This document shows positions 17,489 to 26,600 of a stretch of 59,383 nt of DNA, in pieces (within the stretch, counting starts at the first letter, position 1; every line of letters begins with the position of its first letter). The DNA lies in assembly GCA_902491215.1 (NCBI GenBank), contig CABUGV010000022.1, forward strand, positions 1 to 59,383, written 5' to 3'. Source of the stretch: 43-108 sp001915545. GTDB taxonomy: Bacteria > Bacteroidota > Bacteroidia > Bacteroidales > Bacteroidaceae. The position numbers were made by a program, and so were the translations under genes. The notes under the pieces were generated by a model, which was not told the origin of the DNA, made no database searches, and was given only the letters and a program-made list of their open reading frames with translations.

Positions 17489-17600
17489 TTCTTGAGGGCT
17501 TTAGCCCGATTATTATGTGATTAATTAAAAAATCGCTTTTGATTGATTGCTTTTTAAAAAATAAATCCTAAATTAGTCGCATGAAATAGCGGTTGATGTT

Positions 17601-18488
17601 ATGCTGACAGATTTATTTCTTCGTTACCTTGAAATAGAGAAGAACTGTTCTTCTTGTACGGTAAGGAGCTACGGAGATGATTTGAAGCAATTGGAAGATT
17701 TCTTCAAGAATTCTGACAGCAATATGACATGGGAAAAGCTGGATGCAGAGATTATCCGGGAGTGGATGATCGACATGGTTGAAAATAAACACATGAGTTC
17801 TGCATCTGTTAACCGTAAATTGAGTGCGCTCCGTTCTTTTTACCGGTTTCTATTGAGACGCGGCTTGGTCGACAAAGACCCGACAAGAAAGATAAGCGGG
17901 CCAAAGAATAAGAAGCCTTTGCCTTGTTTTCTTAGAGATAAGGAAATGGATAGGCTCTTGGATGATGTCGATTTCGGAGACGGTTTTGATGGAATTAGGG
18001 ATAAACTCATAATAATGACGTTCTACCATACCGGTATAAGGCGGTCTGAACTACTGAACCTGAAAGATGAGGATGTTGATCTTCATGGCAGATGCATCAA
18101 GGTGACGGGTAAAAGGAACAAACAGAGGATTGTGCCTTTCGGCTCAGAACTTGATGAACAGATGCGGTCGTATCTGGATGCCAGAAGCAGAGAGTTTGGC
18201 AATACGTCTTTTCTAAGGTTTTTTGTAGGTGACAAGGGAGGAGCACTGCCGGTCAGTACGCTGGAGCATATCGTTGCATGTAATCTGTCGAAGGTTACTA
18301 CAATGAAGAAACGTAGCCCTCATGTGTTGAGGCATACATTTGCGACGGCCATGATGAACCACAATGCGGACCTTGTTTCTATACAGAAGCTGATGGGACA
18401 TGCCAGTCTTGCGACAACTGAAGTCTACACCCATACAACTTTCGAGGAGTTGAAGGAAATTTACAAGAATGCACATCCGCGTTCTTAA
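17601..18488 (+). CDS. Tyrosine recombinase, XerC/XerD-like
   Basis: A 295-residue site-specific recombinase, probably acting in chromosome dimer resolution. The N-terminal SAM-like core-binding domain covers about 1-95. The catalytic set is complete: Arg147 in GIRRSE, Lys171 in TGKRN, His241 and Arg244 in HVLRH, His267 in MGHAS and the nucleophile Tyr276 in VYTH. It sits between rpsU and hpf in a housekeeping operon, and no attachment sites or cargo are visible, so it is not read as a mobile-element integrase. XerC versus XerD is not decided. Confidence 0.9.
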   Translation: MLTDLFLRYLEIEKNCSSCTVRSYGDDLKQLEDFFKNSDSNMTWEKLDAEIIREWMIDMVENKHMSSASVNRKLSALRSFYRFLLRRGLVDKDPTRKISGPKNKKPLPCFLRDKEMDRLLDDVDFGDGFDGIRDKLIIMTFYHTGIRRSELLNLKDEDVDLHGRCIKVTGKRNKQRIVPFGSELDEQMRSYLDARSREFGNTSFLRFFVGDKGGALPVSTLEHIVACNLSKVTTMKKRSPHVLRHTFATAMMNHNADLVSIQKLMGHASLATTEVYTHTTFEELKEIYKNAHPRS

Positions 18489-18500
18489 AAATGTAGTACT

Positions 18501-18800
18501 ATGGATATAAACATTAAAGCAATCAAATTCGAAGCAACAATGAAGTTGCAGGAGTTTATCCAGAAGAAGGTTAGTAAGTTGGATAGATTTTGTGACAATA
18601 TAATGAAAGTCGAGGTGTCGCTGAAAGTCGTAAAGCCTGAAACGGCATTGAACAAGTCTGCCGGTGTCAAAATTCTGTTGCCTGGCGACGAGCTGTTTGC
18701 AGAGAAAGTTTGCGACTCTTTTGAAGAAGCAGTAACGGAAGCATTGGGAGCTTTGGAGAAACAGCTCTCAAAATATAAAGAAAAACAGAGCAAAGCATGA
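18501..18800 (+). CDS. hpf: Ribosome hibernation-promoting factor, short HPF/RaiA type
   Basis: A 99-residue protein of the HPF/YfiA family, which binds the A and P sites of idle ribosomes in stationary phase. The beta-alpha-beta pattern starts INIKAIKFEATMKLQEFIQK and ends in a helix with EAVTEALGALEKQL. It lacks the C-terminal dimerisation domain of long HPF, so it would act like the short E. coli proteins. It lies 12 nt after the recombinase gene. Confidence 0.85.
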   Translation: MDINIKAIKFEATMKLQEFIQKKVSKLDRFCDNIMKVEVSLKVVKPETALNKSAGVKILLPGDELFAEKVCDSFEEAVTEALGALEKQLSKYKEKQSKA

Positions 18801-18817
18801 AAAAAACTCTGTAAAAG

Positions 18818-18848
18818 TTTGCAGTTAAATAATAATTGCTTAAATTTG
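18818..18848 (+). promoter_or_regulatory. Promoter of the tRNA-tuf transcript
   Basis: TTTG at 18818-18821, a 19-nt spacer and TAAATTTG at 18841-18848, about 40 nt before the first tRNA. A near-ideal match, as expected for a stable-RNA promoter. Confidence 0.82.
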
Positions 18849-18889
18849 CACCCGTTTCGCATAGATCACTCTATGCGGACGGTCTTTAA

Positions 18890-18963
18890 GCCTCTTTAGC
18901 TCAGTTGGCCAGAGCACGTGATTTGTAATCTCGGGGTCGTTGGTTCGAATCCGACAAGAGGCT
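18890..18963 (+). tRNA. tRNA-Thr (anticodon TGT)
   Basis: The 7-bp acceptor GCCTCTT/AAGAGGC, D arm, T arm with GGTTCGAATC, and anticodon loop TTTGTAA give anticodon TGT. One mismatch lies in the middle of the anticodon stem. CCA is not encoded. Confidence 0.95.
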
Positions 18964-19006
18964 CAAAATAAGGCCCGGATAAAGGGTCACTTATTGCAAC
19001 AGTATC

Positions 19007-19089
19007 GGGTACATTCCAGAGTGGCCAAATGGGGCAGACTGTAAATCTGCTGGCTTTCGCCTTCGGTGGTTCGAATCCATCTGTACCCA
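19007..19089 (+). tRNA. tRNA-Tyr (anticodon GTA)
   Basis: Class II tRNA of 83 nt with the long variable arm. Acceptor GGGTACA/TGTACCC, anticodon loop CTGTAAA. CCA is not encoded. Confidence 0.95.
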
Positions 19090-19116
19090 CTCCAAAAGTT
19101 GAAAATGAGAAATGTT

Positions 19117-19189
19117 GCGGAAATAGCTCAGTTGATAGAGCACTAGCCTTCCAAGCTGGGGGTCGCGGGTTTGAGCCCCGTTTTCCGCT
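19117..19189 (+). tRNA. tRNA-Gly (anticodon TCC)
   Basis: 73 nt. Acceptor GCGGAAA/TTTCCGC with one G-T type pair region, anticodon loop CTTCCAA. CCA is not encoded. Confidence 0.95.
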
Positions 19190-19206
19190 CTAGGCTTAGC
19201 CTGAAT

Positions 19207-19278
<72 letters not shown>

Positions 19279-19332
19279 CTGTTTGTTTGAAATTAAATTT
19301 GATAACATTTTAATAACGTAATAGATAAAGCT

Positions 19333-20523
19333 ATGGCAAAAGAAAAATTCGAGCGCACGAAACCGCACGTGAACATTGGTACTATCGGTCACGTTGACCA
19401 TGGTAAGACTACTTTGACTGCCGCTATCACAAAGGTTTTGGCAGAAAGAGGTTTCACAAAAGCTGACGAAATCAAGTCTTTCGATCAGATCGATAACGCT
19501 CCAGAGGAAAAGGAACGTGGTATAACAATCAATACTTCACACGTTGAATACGAGACTGCAAAGCGTCACTACGCACACGTAGACTGCCCGGGACACGCTG
19601 ACTATGTAAAGAACATGGTTACTGGTGCCGCTCAGATGGATGGTGCAATCATCGTAGTTGCTGCTACAGATGGTCCAATGCCTCAGACTCGTGAGCACAT
19701 CCTTTTGGCTCGTCAGGTGAACGTTCCACGTCTTGTTGTCTTCATGAACAAGTGCGATATGGTTGACGATGCTGAAATGCTTGATCTCGTTGAGATGGAA
19801 ATGCGCGATCTTTTGGCACAGTACGATTTCGAAGAGGATACTCCATTCATCCGTGGTAGTGCCCTTGGAGCTCTTAACGGTGTTCCTGAATGGGAAGACA
19901 AGGTAATGGAGCTCATGGACGCTGTTGATACTTGGATTCAGGAGCCTGTTCGTGATATTGAAAAACCATTCTTGATGCCAGTTGAGGACGTATTCTCAAT
20001 CACAGGTCGTGGTACAGTTGCTACTGGACGTATCGAAACTGGTGTTGTTAAGGTTGGTGACGAAGTTCAGATCCTCGGTCTTGGTGAAGACATGAAGTCA
20101 GTTGTAACTGGTGTTGAGATGTTCCGTAAGATTCTTGACGAAGGTGAAGCTGGTGATAACGTAGGTCTTCTTCTCCGTGGTGTTGACAAGAAGGATGTTA
20201 AGCGTGGTATGGTTATCACACACCCGGGTGTCATCACTCCGCACAAGGGATTCAAGGCTTCTATCTACGTTCTTAAGAAAGAAGAAGGTGGCCGTCACAC
20301 TCCATTCAAGAACCACTACCGCCCTCAGTTCTACCTCAGAACTATGGACTGTACAGGTGAAATCACTCTTCCAGAAGGAGTTGAAATGGTAATGCCTGGT
20401 GATAACGTTGAGATTTCAGTTGAACTCATCTACCCAGTAGCAATCAACGTAGGTCTTCGTTTCGCTATCCGTGAAGGTGGACGTACAGTAGGTTCTGGTC
20501 AGATCACTGAAGTTTTTGACTAA
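19333..20523 (+). CDS. tuf: Elongation factor Tu
   Basis: GTPase that delivers aminoacyl-tRNA to the ribosome. The 396-residue sequence has G1 GHVDHGKTT near residue 19, DCPGHADYV (G3) and NKCDMVD (G4), followed by the two beta-barrel domains. Highly biased codon use fits very high expression. It is co-transcribed with the tRNAs before it; a hairpin at 20537-20559 separates it from tRNA-Trp. Confidence 0.98.
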   Translation: MAKEKFERTKPHVNIGTIGHVDHGKTTLTAAITKVLAERGFTKADEIKSFDQIDNAPEEKERGITINTSHVEYETAKRHYAHVDCPGHADYVKNMVTGAAQMDGAIIVVAATDGPMPQTREHILLARQVNVPRLVVFMNKCDMVDDAEMLDLVEMEMRDLLAQYDFEEDTPFIRGSALGALNGVPEWEDKVMELMDAVDTWIQEPVRDIEKPFLMPVEDVFSITGRGTVATGRIETGVVKVGDEVQILGLGEDMKSVVTGVEMFRKILDEGEAGDNVGLLLRGVDKKDVKRGMVITHPGVITPHKGFKASIYVLKKEEGGRHTPFKNHYRPQFYLRTMDCTGEITLPEGVEMVMPGDNVEISVELIYPVAINVGLRFAIREGGRTVGSGQITEVFD

Positions 20524-20536
20524 TCATTATAACTTC

Positions 20537-20559
20537 TAGTCAGCCCTCGTGGCTGACTA
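20537..20559 (+). other. Perfect hairpin between tuf and tRNA-Trp
   Basis: 9-bp stem TAGTCAGCC/GGCTGACTA with a 5-nt loop and no T-run, 3 nt before tRNA-Trp. It may be a partial terminator or an RNA-processing signal rather than a full stop, because secE-nusG lies downstream. Confidence 0.6.
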
Positions 20560-20562
20560 TCT

Positions 20563-20635
20563 ACGGGAATAGCTCAGTTGGCAGAGCACTGGTCTCCAAA
20601 ACCAGGTGTCGGGAGTTCGAGCCTCTCTTCCCGTG
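20563..20635 (+). tRNA. tRNA-Trp (anticodon CCA)
   Basis: 73 nt. Acceptor ACGGGAA/TTCCCGT, anticodon stem GGT/ACC with loop CTCCAAA, T arm GGAGTTCGAGCCTC. It lies 16 nt before secE, the usual position in many bacteria. Confidence 0.95.
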
Positions 20636-20651
20636 CTAAAGTGTATAAAGT

Positions 20652-20849
20652 ATGTTTAAAAGTATAGCTGATTATTGTAAAGAATCCTACGATGAGCTTG
20701 TACATAAAGTAACTTGGCCGTCTTATAAGGAACTTACTAATAGTGCTCTGACAGTTTTAAAAGCTTCCATTGTTATAGCATTATTGGTTTTTGTTATGGA
20801 TTCTGTCTTTGAAGAACTTCTGAAGGTTATATATTCACTCTTTAATTAA
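20652..20849 (+). CDS. secE: Preprotein translocase subunit SecE
   Basis: Clamp subunit of the SecYEG channel. The 65-residue single-spanning form has the conserved amphipathic helix with KVTWPS at 19-24 followed by one membrane segment (about 33-58). The location between tRNA-Trp and nusG is diagnostic. Confidence 0.94.
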   Translation: MFKSIADYCKESYDELVHKVTWPSYKELTNSALTVLKASIVIALLVFVMDSVFEELLKVIYSLFN

Positions 20850-20859
20850 GATGTAGGAA

Positions 20860-21402
20860 ATGGCTGAGCTTGAAAAGAAATGGTACGTTCTGCGTGCTAT
20901 AAGTGGAAAAGAATCAAAAGTCAAAGAATACATTGAGTTGGACGTTAAGAACCACGGATTGAGTGACTACGTTTCACAAGTTCTTATACCTACTGAAAAA
21001 GTTGTTCAGGTACGCAACAACAAGCGTACTGTTACTGAAAAGACTCTCTTGTCAGGGTATGTTTTGGTGGAAGCTGCTTTAGTAGGTGAGATTCCTCACA
21101 TGTTAAGAAACACTCCAAACGTTTTAGGCTTTTTAGGAGGTACGGAAAATCCGACACCGCTGAGAAGTTATGAAGTAAAGCGCTTGCTTGGTACTGCAGA
21201 TGCAATAAGTGAGTCCAATGCGGAAACAGTTGTTGAATATGCAGTAGGGGAGTCTGTCAAAGTCGCAGATGGTCCGTTCAGCGGATTCAATGGTATTATT
21301 GAAGAAGTCAACGGAGAAAAGAAAAAACTTAAAGTTTCGGTTAAGATATTCGGACGTGTAACTCCGCTTGAATTAAGCTTTTCACAAGTTGAGAAAGAGT
21401 AG
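20860..21402 (+). CDS. nusG: Transcription termination/antitermination protein NusG
   Basis: Binds RNA polymerase and links it to Rho or the ribosome. The 180-residue protein has the NGN domain (KWYVLRAISGKESKVKEYIE) and a C-terminal KOW domain (VKVADGPFSGFNGIIEEVN). It starts 10 nt after secE. Confidence 0.95.
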   Translation: MAELEKKWYVLRAISGKESKVKEYIELDVKNHGLSDYVSQVLIPTEKVVQVRNNKRTVTEKTLLSGYVLVEAALVGEIPHMLRNTPNVLGFLGGTENPTPLRSYEVKRLLGTADAISESNAETVVEYAVGESVKVADGPFSGFNGIIEEVNGEKKKLKVSVKIFGRVTPLELSFSQVEKE

Positions 21403-21465
21403 TGTCATGTTACGGACACTTTTCTTTTCTTATATCGTAAGTATAACTTTTTAAATACAAAGAAA

Positions 21466-21906
21466 ATGGCTAAGGAAGTTGCTGGTTTAATCAAATTACA
21501 GATTAAGGGAGGCGCTGCAAATCCATCACCTCCAGTAGGACCTGCATTGGGTTCTAAGGGAATAAACATTATGGATTTCTGTAAGCAATTCAATGCCAGA
21601 ACTCAGGATAAGGCTGGCAAAATTTTGCCTGTTGTTATCACTTACTTCACAGATAAGTCTTTCGATTTCGTTATAAAGACTCCTCCTGCAGCTGTACAGC
21701 TTATGGAGATCGCTAAGGTGAAGAAGGGTTCTGCAGAGCCAAACCGTTCTAAGGTTGCTGAGGTTACATGGGATCAGATCCGTACCATAGCAGAGGACAA
21801 GATGGCTGACCTGAATTGCTTTACAATTGAATCTGCAATGTCTATGATTGCAGGAACAGCAAGAAGCATGGGTATCACTGTTAAAGGAGAATTCCCTGGT
21901 AAATAA
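21466..21906 (+). CDS. rplK: 50S ribosomal protein L11
   Basis: Forms the GTPase-associated centre with 23S rRNA. The 146-residue protein shows the proline-rich PSPPVGPALGSKGINIMDFC loop and the C-terminal rRNA-binding domain ending MGITVKGEFPGK. It follows nusG by 63 nt. Confidence 0.97.
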   Translation: MAKEVAGLIKLQIKGGAANPSPPVGPALGSKGINIMDFCKQFNARTQDKAGKILPVVITYFTDKSFDFVIKTPPAAVQLMEIAKVKKGSAEPNRSKVAEVTWDQIRTIAEDKMADLNCFTIESAMSMIAGTARSMGITVKGEFPGK

Positions 21907-21923
21907 TTTAAACTTCAATTAAA

Positions 21924-22619
21924 ATGAGCAAATTGACAAAAAATCAGAAATCAGTTTCAGACAAAATTGAAGCAGGGAAAGCTTACACTTTGAGTGAAGC
22001 TGCTAATCTGGTAAAAGAAATAACATACACAAAATTTGATGCTTCTTTCGATATCGATATCCGTTTGGGTATTGACCCTCGTAAGTCAAATCAGATGGTC
22101 AGAGGTGTTGTTTCTTTGCCTAACGGAACAGGTAAGCAGGTAAGAGTTCTTTGCTTGTGTACACCTGATGTAGCAGCTGCTGCAACAGAGGCTGGTGCTG
22201 ATTATGTAGGTCTCGATGAGTATATCGAAAAGATCAAAGGAGGATGGACTGACGTTGACGTGATCATTACTATGCCTTCATGCATGGGTAAGATCGGTGC
22301 TCTCGGTCGTGTTCTTGGTCCGCGCGGTTTGATGCCTAATCCAAAGAGCGGTACAGTTACTATGGACGTGGCAAAGGCTGTACGTGAGGTAAAACAAGGA
22401 AAGATTGACTTCAAGGTTGACAAGAGCGGTATCGTTCACGCATCAATCGGTAAGGTGTCTTTCACTCCTCAGCAGATGGTTGAGAATGCTAAGGAATTCA
22501 TCAATACCATCATCAAGCTTAAACCTGCTACTGCAAAAGGTACATATATCAAGAGTATTTTCCTCTCTAGTACAATGAGTAAGGGTGTAAAAGTTGACCC
22601 TAAATCTGTAGAAATTTAA
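21924..22619 (+). CDS. rplA: 50S ribosomal protein L1
   Basis: L1-stalk protein of 231 residues; it often represses its own operon by binding the leader mRNA. The signature GRVLGPRGLMPNPKSGTV is present. No obvious copy of the 23S L1-binding fold was recognised before rplK, so autoregulation is possible but not shown. Confidence 0.97.
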   Translation: MSKLTKNQKSVSDKIEAGKAYTLSEAANLVKEITYTKFDASFDIDIRLGIDPRKSNQMVRGVVSLPNGTGKQVRVLCLCTPDVAAAATEAGADYVGLDEYIEKIKGGWTDVDVIITMPSCMGKIGALGRVLGPRGLMPNPKSGTVTMDVAKAVREVKQGKIDFKVDKSGIVHASIGKVSFTPQQMVENAKEFINTIIKLKPATAKGTYIKSIFLSSTMSKGVKVDPKSVEI

Positions 22620-22629
22620 ATTGTAGATT

Positions 22630-23154
22630 ATGAAGAAGGAAGATAAAAGCTTGCTGATAGATAGTCTCGTAGAGACATTGAAGAACTACTCTCATTTCTA
22701 CCTCGTAGATATGACTGGTTTGGATTCTTCTACTACAAGCGCTTTGAGAAGAAAGTGTTTCGGTTCTGAGGTAAAACTCCAGGTGGTTAAGAACACTCTT
22801 TTCGAGAAGGCTCTTGAAAGATTGGACAATGATTTCTCACCTCTTGCAGAGTGCTTGAAGGGTACAACTGGTTTGATGCTTTGCAATACAGCTAATGTAC
22901 CTGCAAAGTTGATCAAGGAGTTTGCTAAAGATCACAATGACAAACCTGCTTTGAAGGGAGCTTATGCTGAAGAAAGCTTCTATGTAGGTGCTGATCAGCT
23001 CGACACCCTTGTTGCTATCAAGAGCAAGAATGAACTCATTGCTGAGGTTGTTTCTCTCTTGGAAGCTCCAACTATGAATGTTCTTTCTGCTTTGGATTCA
23101 GCTCCAAACACAATACACGGAGTTTTGGATACTTTGGTTGAGAGAGCAGAATAA
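22630..23154 (+). CDS. rplJ: 50S ribosomal protein L10
   Basis: Anchors the L7/L12 dimers on the ribosome stalk. The 174-residue protein starts MKKEDKSLLIDSLVETLKNY with YLVDMTGL and KGTTGLM typical of L10; the C-terminal helix that binds L12 covers about 135-174. It lies 10 nt after rplA. Confidence 0.95.
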   Translation: MKKEDKSLLIDSLVETLKNYSHFYLVDMTGLDSSTTSALRRKCFGSEVKLQVVKNTLFEKALERLDNDFSPLAECLKGTTGLMLCNTANVPAKLIKEFAKDHNDKPALKGAYAEESFYVGADQLDTLVAIKSKNELIAEVVSLLEAPTMNVLSALDSAPNTIHGVLDTLVERAE

Positions 23155-23201
23155 TTTAACTAGAAAAATAAAAAAATAAATAACATTAAAATTTCAAGAA
23201 A

Positions 23202-23576
23202 ATGGCAGATTTGAAAGCTATTGCTGAAGAATTGGTAAATTTGACAGTAAAGGAAGTTAGTGAACTTAAGAATATCCTCAAGGATGAGTATGGTATCGAA
23301 CCTGCTGCTGCAGCTGTTGCTGTTGCTGCTGGTCCTGCAGCTGGTGCTGCTCCTGCAGAGGAGAAGACATCTTTCGATGTAGTTTTGAAGAGCGCTGGTG
23401 CTGCTAAATTGCAGGTTGTAAAGGCTGTTAAGGAGTCTTGCGGTCTTGGTCTGAAAGAGGCTAAGGATCTTGTTGATGCTGCTCCTTGCAACGTAAAGGA
23501 AGGCGTAGACAAGGCTGCTGCTGACGCTTTGAAGGCTGCTCTCGAGGCTGCTGGTGCTGAAGTTGAGATTAAATAA
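23202..23576 (+). CDS. rplL: 50S ribosomal protein L7/L12
   Basis: Stalk protein that recruits translation GTPases. The 124-residue sequence has the N-terminal dimerisation helices, an Ala-rich hinge (about 32-50) and the C-terminal domain with AAKLQVVKAVKESCGLGLKEA. It is followed by a hairpin before rpoB. Confidence 0.97.
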   Translation: MADLKAIAEELVNLTVKEVSELKNILKDEYGIEPAAAAVAVAAGPAAGAAPAEEKTSFDVVLKSAGAAKLQVVKAVKESCGLGLKEAKDLVDAAPCNVKEGVDKAAADALKAALEAAGAEVEIK

Positions 23577-23596
23577 TTATTCAGCAGATATATTTG

Positions 23597-23635
23597 AGGT
23601 TAAGAATCTTCAGGTTGAAGGTTCTTAACCTTTTT
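23597..23635 (+). terminator. Attenuator-like terminator between rplL and rpoB
   Basis: Perfect 10-bp stem AGGTTAAGAA/TTCTTAACCT, further pairing of CTTC and GAAG inside, and a following T-run (TTTTTG). Partial termination here would give more ribosomal protein than RNA polymerase mRNA, as known for the E. coli rplL-rpoB attenuator. Confidence 0.8.
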
Positions 23636-23672
23636 GTGTTTATAATTCTAGTAATTCTACATTTTTTCCCAA

Positions 23673-26600
23673 ATGTCTAAAATAGTTAATAACCGAGTAA
23701 ACTTTGCTTCTGTCAAGAATCCTTTGCCATATCCGGATTTTCTTGATGTGCAGCTGAAGTCGTTCAGAGATTTCCTTCAGCTCGACACACCGCCAGAGAA
23801 GCGTAAGAACGATGGCCTTTATAAGGTTTTTGCAGAGAATTTCCCAATCGCTGATACGCGAAACAATTTTGTTCTTGAGTTCCTTGACTATTATATTGAT
23901 GCTCCGCGTTACAGCATCGAAGAGTGTCTTGAGCGCGGTTTGACATACAGTGTTCCTTTGAAGGCTAAGCTGAAGCTTTATTGCTCGGATCCGGAACACG
24001 AGGATTTTGATACTGTTATACAGGATGTATTTCTTGGACCTATACCGTACATGACCGACAACGGTACGTTTGTCATCAACGGTGCTGAGCGTGTTGTAGT
24101 TTCACAGCTCCATCGTTCTCCAGGCGTATTCTTCGGATCAAGTGTACATGCAAACGGAACTCCTCTCTTCTCAGCGCGTATCATACCTTTCAAGGGTTCT
24201 TGGATTGAGTTTGCTACGGATATTAACAATGTAATGTACGCTTACATCGACCGTAAGAAAAAGTTGCCTGTAACTACATTGTTGCGCGCAATCGGTTTCG
24301 AAACGGATAAGGATATCTTGCGTATATTTAATTTGGCCGAAGAAGTTAAGGTTACAAAGGCAAATCTCAAGAAGTGTCTTGGTCGCAAGCTTGCAGCTCG
24401 TGTTCTTAAGTCATGGAATGAAGACTTCGTAGATGAAGATACTGGTGAAGTTGTATCTATTGAAAGAAACCAGGTAGTCATCGACCGTGAAACTGTTCTT
24501 GAGGAAGAGCACATCGAAGAGATTTTGGAGTCTGGAGTAGACAACATTCTCGTTCACCAGGAAGATGCTAACGTTTCTGACTACTCAATCATCTTCAATA
24601 CATTGCAGAAGGACCCAAGCAACTCAGAAAAGGAAGCTGTTGTGTACATCTACCGTCAGTTGCGTAATGCGGATCCTGCTGATGATGCCAGTGCAAGAGA
24701 AGTTATCAACAACCTTTTCTTCTCAGAGAAGCGTTATGACCTTGGCGATGTAGGCCGTTACAGAATCAATAAGAAGCTTCATCTGGATACTGATCCTGAT
24801 GTACGCGTTCTTACAAAAGAAGATATTATCGAAATCATCAAGTACCTCGTCGAGTTGGCTAACTCTAAGGCTGTAGTTGATGATATCGACCACTTGAGCA
24901 ACCGTCGCGTTAGAACTGTCGGCGAACAGCTTTCTAATCAGTTCGCAATAGGTCTTGCACGTATGAGCAGAACTATCCGCGAGAGAATGAACGTGCGCGA
25001 CAATGAGGTCTTCACTCCGACAGACCTTATCAATGCTAAGACTATTTCTTCCGTTATCAATTCGTTCTTCGGTACAAATGCACTTTCACAGTTCATGGAC
25101 CAGACGAACCCGCTGGCGGAAGTTACACATAAGAGACGTCTTTCTGCCCTCGGTCCTGGAGGTTTGTCACGTGAGCGTGCCGGATTCGAGGTTCGAGACG
25201 TACACTATACGCATTACGGTCGTCTTTGTCCTATCGAGTCTCCAGAAGGACCAAACATCGGTCTTATTTCTTCTTTGTGTGTATATGCAAAGATCAATGA
25301 TCTTGGATTCATCGAAACTCCATACCGTAAGGTAAATGATGGTGTGGTTGACATCAACAACGACCATGTCCTCTATCTTTCTGCAGAAGAGGAAGAGGCA
25401 AAGATCATCGGACAGGGAAATGCTCCGCTTGATGACGAAGGCCACTTCATCAGAACTAAGGTTAAGTGCCGTCAGGATGCCGATTATCCAGTTGTGCCTC
25501 CTACACAGGTTGACCTTATGGACGTGGCACCTCAGCAGATTGCATCAATTGCGGCTTCACTCATTCCGTTCCTCGAGCATGACGACGCTCACCGTGCACT
25601 CATGGGATCTAACATGATGCGCCAGGCAGTTCCATTGCTCCGTACTGAGTCTCCAATCGTAGGAACAGGTATCGAGAAGCAGGTATGTGAAGATTCACGT
25701 ACAATGATTACAGCTGAAGGCGATGGTGTTATCGAGTATGTTGACGCAACAACTATCCGTGTTCTTTATGACCGTACAGAGGACGAGGAATTTGTAAGCT
25801 TCGAGCCAGCGCTCAAAGAATATAAGATTCCAAAGTTCCGCAGAACAAACCAGAACATGACTATCGACCTTCGTCCTATCTGCGATCGCGGTCAGCGTGT
25901 CAAGAAGGGCGATATCCTTACTGAAGGTTATGCTACAGCCGATGGAGAATTGGCTCTCGGTCGAAACCTCCTCGTTGCTTACATGCCTTGGAAGGGTTAC
26001 AACTACGAGGACGCCATCGTGCTTAACGAGCGTGTTGTTCGTGAGGACCTCCTTACTTCTGTTCATGTAGATGAGTTCTCTCTTGAAGTACGCGAAACAA
26101 AGCGTGGTGTAGAAGAGCTCACTTCTGATATTCCAAATGTAAGTGAAGAAGCTACAAAGGATCTTGATGAAAACGGTATCATCCGCGTTGGTGCACGTGT
26201 AGCTCCAGGCGATATCCTCATCGGTAAGATCACTCCTAAGGGAGAATCTGATCCTTCACCAGAAGAAAAACTTCTTAGAGCTATCTTCGGTGATAAGGCC
26301 GGTGATGTTAAGGATGCTTCTCTCAAGGCTACTCCATCTTTGAGCGGTGTCGTTATCGACAAGAAGCTCTTCTCAAGAGCAATGAAGACCAGAGCTTCAA
26401 AGAATGCCGACAAGCTCATCCTTCCTAAGATAGATGCCGAGTTCGAGGACAAAGCAAACGATTTGCGTGCAATACTCATCGACAAGCTCCTCACACTCAC
26501 AGACGGCAAGGTTTCTCAGGGTGTAAAGGACTTCATGGGAACAGTACTTATCCCAGTTGGTTCTAAGTTCATAGCTGGAGCACTCGACAATATTGATTAT

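Noticed and set aside
17601..18488. Integrase of an integrated mobile element next to the tRNA cluster
   Set aside because: No attachment-site duplication of tRNA 3' ends, no cargo genes, and the rpsU-recombinase-hpf order is a housekeeping arrangement.
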